In this document: one piece after another, positions 59,630 to 64,000 of the stretch
How the letters are laid out: every line of letters begins with the position of its first letter
Numbering within the stretch: the first letter of the stretch is position 1
Assembly: GCA_003988855.1 (NCBI GenBank)
Contig: QYAI01000006.1
Coordinates: 248,001-312,000 of the forward strand
Direction of reading: 5' to 3'
DNA from: Arachnopeziza araneosa
Taxonomy: Eukaryota > Ascomycota > Leotiomycetes > Helotiales > Arachnopezizaceae
DNA: 64,000 bases
Translations under genes and position numbers: made by a program
Notes under the pieces: model-generated
The model's input: the letters and a program-made list of their open reading frames with translations, nothing else
Databases searched by the model: none
Told to the model about the DNA's origin: nothing

Positions 59630-60165
59630 CTTGATCCTATATCCTCAATGTGATTCCAGGCCATTCGAGTAATTTAAAACCAAGGAATTGTATTTTACAT
59701 TTCCTTTAGAATCGACAATATTTCTCACAGAATTTGGTTGTGGATTTCGTCCGCAGATTTGCCAAAAGTTGGCATACCGAGCCAGTCAGCTCCAACGAAG
59801 ACACAAAGATAACTTGTCAGAAAATATTGGAAGGCAAGTTAAAAATCGAAACCAAAGCATGAAGGATGTAAACACTATCAATGAAAGAGAGCCGGTTTAG
59901 TACATCTCTATACTGAAGCTTGAGGATCCGCTAAGCTGACTAATCTACCACTGCATAAGCAGTGACTTTGGCGCCACGGACTATCAACCCATCCATACGA
60001 ATATCATAAAAGCAGATAGATCTTGATGTGAAATGAGCAAGATTTTGGTCGCTGGTTAGCAGGTATCAATGTGGTTGTTGATACTCGGGGCAAAGAAGAA
60101 ATTTTGGCAGCTCCATTGGCAATGCTCCTGTAGATTTTTCACTCGACCACTTCCTAGCACAAAAC
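59630..60165. other. Spacer upstream of the kinase gene
   Basis: It shows A/T-rich sequence with a short + strand ORF (60069-60263) that overlaps the kinase start in another frame. The kinase start codon is therefore uncertain. Confidence 0.4.
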
Positions 60166-62764
60166 TTGCACTGGAAGATGTGCAGAAGGTTGTCAAGCGG
60201 ACCTTTCCTTGCACGCCCTCCAATTACAGAGTCGGTGAGGTTCATGCGTCTGGAGTGTGGTAGCGGCATGCATGCGGGGCAAGCCACCAGAGGACTTCGC
60301 CCCAATCGCACAATAATTCCAGCCGTAAGACGAGGCAGTGCTGATAAAGATTCTTTCTACATTGGTTTCGAAACAATTCCACTCGAATCATATACTCCTT
60401 GGAGCGCGCAAGAAGAGGAGAGTAGTCGACTCGAGCTTCAAGACAGCTCAGGCCTTGCAGTTCACTGGCCGGACTGTGCCTTCCCGATGGGAGACGCTGG
60501 GGATAGTGGGGACGGGTGGCTCCTTGTCCCTGATGCGATAATCAAAGAGGAGGAGAAGCTCGCGGAATGGGTGAGATGCGCCGCATGCTGTTCTATCCAT
60601 CAATTTGACTGATTGAGGCAATAGGAAAGGTCTACTGGCCATTGGTCGGGAGTGGGAAAACACCCCAAATCCTTAGACGCCACCTTCCTCAGGAATCTTC
60701 AAGTCCAGAATCCCAAGAATCCAGATCGAGAGTTGGGCTCTGGCAGTTATGGCGCCGTGGAGAGGTTTACTTTCAGAGCAGTGACGCTGGCTAGAAAACA
60801 GTGAGTTGTGACCTGTTGCTGTTGCTGTTGCGCATAGCTAATTAGACTTCAGTGTCAAACCTAGGCGCGGGATTACATTGGAGAAGTTACGAGAAGAAGC
60901 AAATGTAATGGAACGGCTGGCCCACAAGCACATCCTGAAATTGGTCGGCACATATATTCCAAGGCCCAACCAGCTCTGTATTCTCTTGTACCCTGTTGCC
61001 GTATGCGATTTGGGTGATTTTCTGGCAGACATCGACTATATCCGCACGGGAACCTATTCGGACGAAGAAGATGTCTACAACCGATTACGCGCTCTTGGTT
61101 TAGAGGATGTGGGTACGATCGAGGATCTGGCTGTTCTCAGGAACCCTGCTACATCCATGGCGAGACCTGCAACCGCTGTCGGCTTTTTGCAGCAGATTAT
61201 GGGCTGCATAACGGAGGCGCTGATGTTTGTGCATGGAAAGGATATAAGACACCGAGATCTGAAACCGAAAAACATTCTACTGAGCCCTGGTCGAGTGTAT
61301 CTAGCAGATTTTGGCATCGCACGAGATGTAAAAGATGCCGAAGATAGTATGACCGTTGGTAGAGCCGGAACAGCATCCTGGATTCCGCCAGAAGCCTATC
61401 AAATGCAAGAAGAATACCATATGGCTTCTGCAGATATCTGGTCATTGGGTTGCATTGTCAGTATATATCCTGTTTTTGTTCTCTTCATTACCCAGGCTCC
61501 TTGCGATCATTTTCAAGATTTTCCTTAGTGTCCGTTGAAGACTATGCTAATATAATTGTAGTTTCTCACAATCACAACTTTAATGTATGATCAGACGTTA
61601 GAGAAATGCGAAATGATCAAGGAGGAGCGCTCCTGGAAAACAAAATACGAAATGCTTTCACAATACCTCGCCGAATTGCAAATAAAAGCAATCGCTGCAT
61701 CGCTTGAGAATCACGATGAACCAACTTTTAATGTCAAACATATCATTGGACTCATTGACGACATGCTCAAACTTGAGCCGGGTAAGAGACCAACTGCACT
61801 ACAAGTGAATGAGAGATTACTTGAAATTGGAGGATTGGACCAATTGTATCACCTTACATGCTGTCACAAGAATAGCGACTCGATTGCAAAAGTCATTAGT
61901 GAGTTTGTCCACTACTGAATGATGCCACTGCTAATCAAGTGACCAGACAAAAAGTTAAAATCTGTATGGGATTGCCATGCGAACTCTGCCTTGGAGATTT
62001 CACAGCTAAAGTCTGAGAATGAGAAGAAGCAAAAGCGTATAGACGAGCTCGAAGCCATCAGCGGAACCTGGCAACAACGCCTGGACAAAGAACGCAACCA
62101 TGCAGGAAGTCAATACAGAGCTCTTCAAGAGAAGCATAGCAAGGAGGTTGAGGCGAGGAAAGCCCTCGAGGAACGTTTGAAGGCGTTCGAAATGAGGCCT
62201 CCGCATCGACCACGGTCACAAAATAGGGGTAGAGGGAGAGGGCATTCTGGGCATCTTCATACAAATAGCCACCCCATTCCAACCATGAGAGGCAACCGCT
62301 TTCAGGATTTACCTCCTAACACCACGTTTGGAAATCTGCCTCGTCGCGGTAGCCAAATCCCACAACCTACCCGTCCCTCAACGCCATTACGACCAAATCG
62401 AGAAAAGTCAGGTACAAGTTCAACTATTCGTCCGTCAACACCAATTCGGCCAAACTTTAATAGGGAGCCGGGAAGCAATGCCAGCACACTCTTTAGCTCT
62501 GCAAACTCGACATTTTCCCGAAGGAGTGACCGGTCAAACGATTCCGCAAGTTCTGTTAGCTCGGCCACTATTCGAAGTACTTCTCCGGATCCGGATAGTC
62601 TAACCACCACGAAATCAAGCACGCCTCCTCTGATAGAGTTGAGCGTACCCGTATCTCCAACTCCGGTTCTTCTTAAACCTAATATTGGCTCAGAAAATAA
62701 GCCTGGCCATACATCAAAACCGTCATGGGCTATGGTTGCGAGATCTGTTTCCTCTATAGTCTGA
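60166..62764 (+). CDS. Serine/threonine protein kinase with coiled coil and disordered tail
   Basis: Five exons (60166-60570, 60625-60800, 60853-61456, 61562-61898, 61947-62764) give 779 aa. The kinase domain runs from about residue 165: ELGSGSYGAVERF (Gly loop), VTLARKHVKP (candidate ATP-binding Lys), ANVMERLAHKHILKL, IRHRDLKPKNILL near 330 (catalytic Asp), YLADFGIARD (DFG) and SADIWSLGCI. It closes with MLKLEPGKRPTALQV. A coiled coil follows (ISQLKSENEKKQKRIDELEA, then KEVEARKALEERLKAFE), then a Ser/Pro/Arg tail with two RPSTP(L/I)RPN repeats. An insert between HIL and the catalytic loop (SDEEDVYNRLRALGLEDVG) is unusual. The start could be 60166 or 60244. The pathway is unknown. It converges on the SLATT gene. 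Confidence 0.82.
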
Positions 62765-63212
62765 GATGAATATTGACAAACTCTTCGCAATACTCCAGCC
62801 AAAAAGGCTACCGATCTGGCTTGCCTTGCAAAAGGTGTTAGGCGAGAGCATTCCCGGCGGACTTCAATAACTACCTACCATCTTAGTCGACAGCTTAATA
62901 GATAACTTTTGGAGGAATTGGGTCGAATCGAACAGGATATATATGTATAGCCTAGATGCAAAATAAATGGTAAGTTCCTTTTTTTTTAGAACCGAGGTGA
63001 AGCTAACGTGAGAAAGCTCAGAGCTCGATCAACATAGGGCCGTGTTTTCGCAAGATATACAATATAAGAAGCTTAGATATGAGAAATATTATCTGTATAT
63101 AGATCCGATGAGAAAATGAAATGGAGCCATAAAACACATATATGCACTCTACTACTTACTATATCCTTTCTCAAGACTCGTTTCTTCATGGAAATAAAGG
63201 ACTGCGTATCCA
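62765..63212. other. Convergent 3' region
   Basis: It is A/T-rich, with T-runs near 62985. It is likely 3' UTR of both neighbours and no gene is seen. Confidence 0.45.
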
Positions 63213-63983
63213 CTAATCAATAACCAGCTTCCCTTTCGCTTTCCCAATCTTAGACGTGACAGTTCTCATGACCCCCATCCCATTCCCATTCACACTCCCG
63301 CCATCATCGGCACCGCCATCCGCATCCTGCATCGGTCCATCCGCCTGATGCGCATAAGAACCAGATCTGTTCATCTCACTCGTATCCCTCGCAACACCGT
63401 ATCTCTCCCACGCCTCTCTAACCAGCCCCTCCACCCCACCGGCCTTTTCCAACCACCCCCGATCAGGACCTTCACCCTCCCCGTCCCCCTCCTCCATCAC
63501 ACTCAACCTAGCCTCCACCTCCTCGACCCAATCCCTCACCCTCTCCATCTGGTACTCATCCTTGCGCAAGCGGTCCGGCAGGCCCTGGCCCTTGAGCAAC
63601 GCCAGCACGCCCGCGGTGAACGAGTTCGTGATGCCGAGGATGGAGATGGCGGACGTGTGGAGCGAGTTGGACGGGATGGACGAGAGGGACGAGAGCGAGG
63701 CGATGGTTGCGCCGAGCAGGAGTTGCGTTATGATGATAAAGTAGTAGAGGATGTCGATGATGTGGAATTGGATGCGCCGCTGCCGGATCGTGCGCAGGAT
63801 CTGGGCGTAGAGACCAGAGGGTTTGGGGGAGGCGGACTCGAGGGTCGAAGGAGAGGAAGAGGTGTTGATTCCGATTGCGGTACGGAATTTGAGGAGGCTG
63901 GAGGTAGGTGTGGGAGAGGAGGCGGTGGGAGCGGTGGGTTGCGGGGTGGGAGGTGCTAGGAGGGGGGTTTGTTCCGTTGACAT
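63213..63983 (-). CDS. SLATT-domain two-TM membrane protein
   Basis: This single exon of 256 aa starts MSTEQTPLLAPP. After a Pro/Ser/Thr-rich N-terminus, a basic IRTIRQRRIQFHIID leads into two TM helices (ILYYFIIITQLLLGATIASL and ISILGITNSFTAGVLALLKG), followed by GLPDRLRKDEYQMERVRDWV, the fungal SLATT pattern. SLATT proteins are 2-TM effectors linked in bacteria to nucleotide-sensing defence systems; in fungi their role is not settled. The C-terminus is Gly/Asp-rich with a basic end (TSKIGKAKGKLVID). The position of the start is supported by a clean ATG; the gene's promoter runs off the window. Confidence 0.78.
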   Translation of the reverse strand: MSTEQTPLLAPPTPQPTAPTASSPTPTSSLLKFRTAIGINTSSSPSTLESASPKPSGLYAQILRTIRQRRIQFHIIDILYYFIIITQLLLGATIASLSSLSSIPSNSLHTSAISILGITNSFTAGVLALLKGQGLPDRLRKDEYQMERVRDWVEEVEARLSVMEEGDGEGEGPDRGWLEKAGGVEGLVREAWERYGVARDTSEMNRSGSYAHQADGPMQDADGGADDGGSVNGNGMGVMRTVTSKIGKAKGKLVID

Positions 63984-64000
63984 GTTGATAGAGAGGATAA

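Overview
This window comes from a filamentous ascomycete (Pezizomycotina, most likely Leotiomycetes/Helotiales; the class is inferred from protein style, not tested). The evidence is short introns (about 45-130 nt) with GTRNGT donors, CTRAY branch sites and YAG acceptors, single-gene transcription units, and fungal families throughout: a DHA2 transporter, a Zn2Cys6 factor, a GH5 cellulase, TRM44, POP1, EFR3, EAF, NAC-beta, GT25, a SLATT protein and a DAL5-type transporter.

Layout. 1-17.5 kb is gene-dense: the end of an unknown gene, a DHA2 MFS transporter divergent from a Gfo/Idh/MocA oxidoreductase, a SET protein, an EAF-type elongation factor, Trm44, ribosomal protein eL24, a cysteine-rich membrane protein cut by a MITE, and a GH5 endoglucanase. 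17.5-28.4 kb is nearly 11 kb without a convincing gene. It holds a decayed repeat cluster, a 199-bp inverted-repeat element and microsatellites, and ends in the leader of a Zn2Cys6 factor. 28-38 kb carries the zinc-cluster factor, an F-box protein, a GT25 glycosyltransferase, a membrane protein and NAC-beta. 38-53 kb has weak gene candidates, a C2H2 factor, EFR3, a peroxisomal acyl-CoA thioesterase and a hypothetical protein. 53-64 kb holds a pseudogene related to the MITE-cut gene, POP1, a transporter pseudogene with an internal deletion, a protein kinase and a SLATT protein.

Most genes are unrelated housekeeping or accessory loci. The only likely functional pair is the transporter and oxidoreductase that share a promoter with five GAGATGCATC-like motifs.

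The most unusual observation is in the NAC-beta gene. The conserved protein can only be read if two introns flank an exon of a single nucleotide (37009). Other notable points are a MITE that supplies the last codons and stop of a membrane protein whose old 3' end still lies in frame beyond it, and a thioesterase whose peroxisomal SKL signal sits on a separate last exon and would be lost if the preceding intron were kept.

Exon boundaries were derived by hand from splice consensus, reading frame and family conservation. Family names come from recognition of motifs, without database searches.
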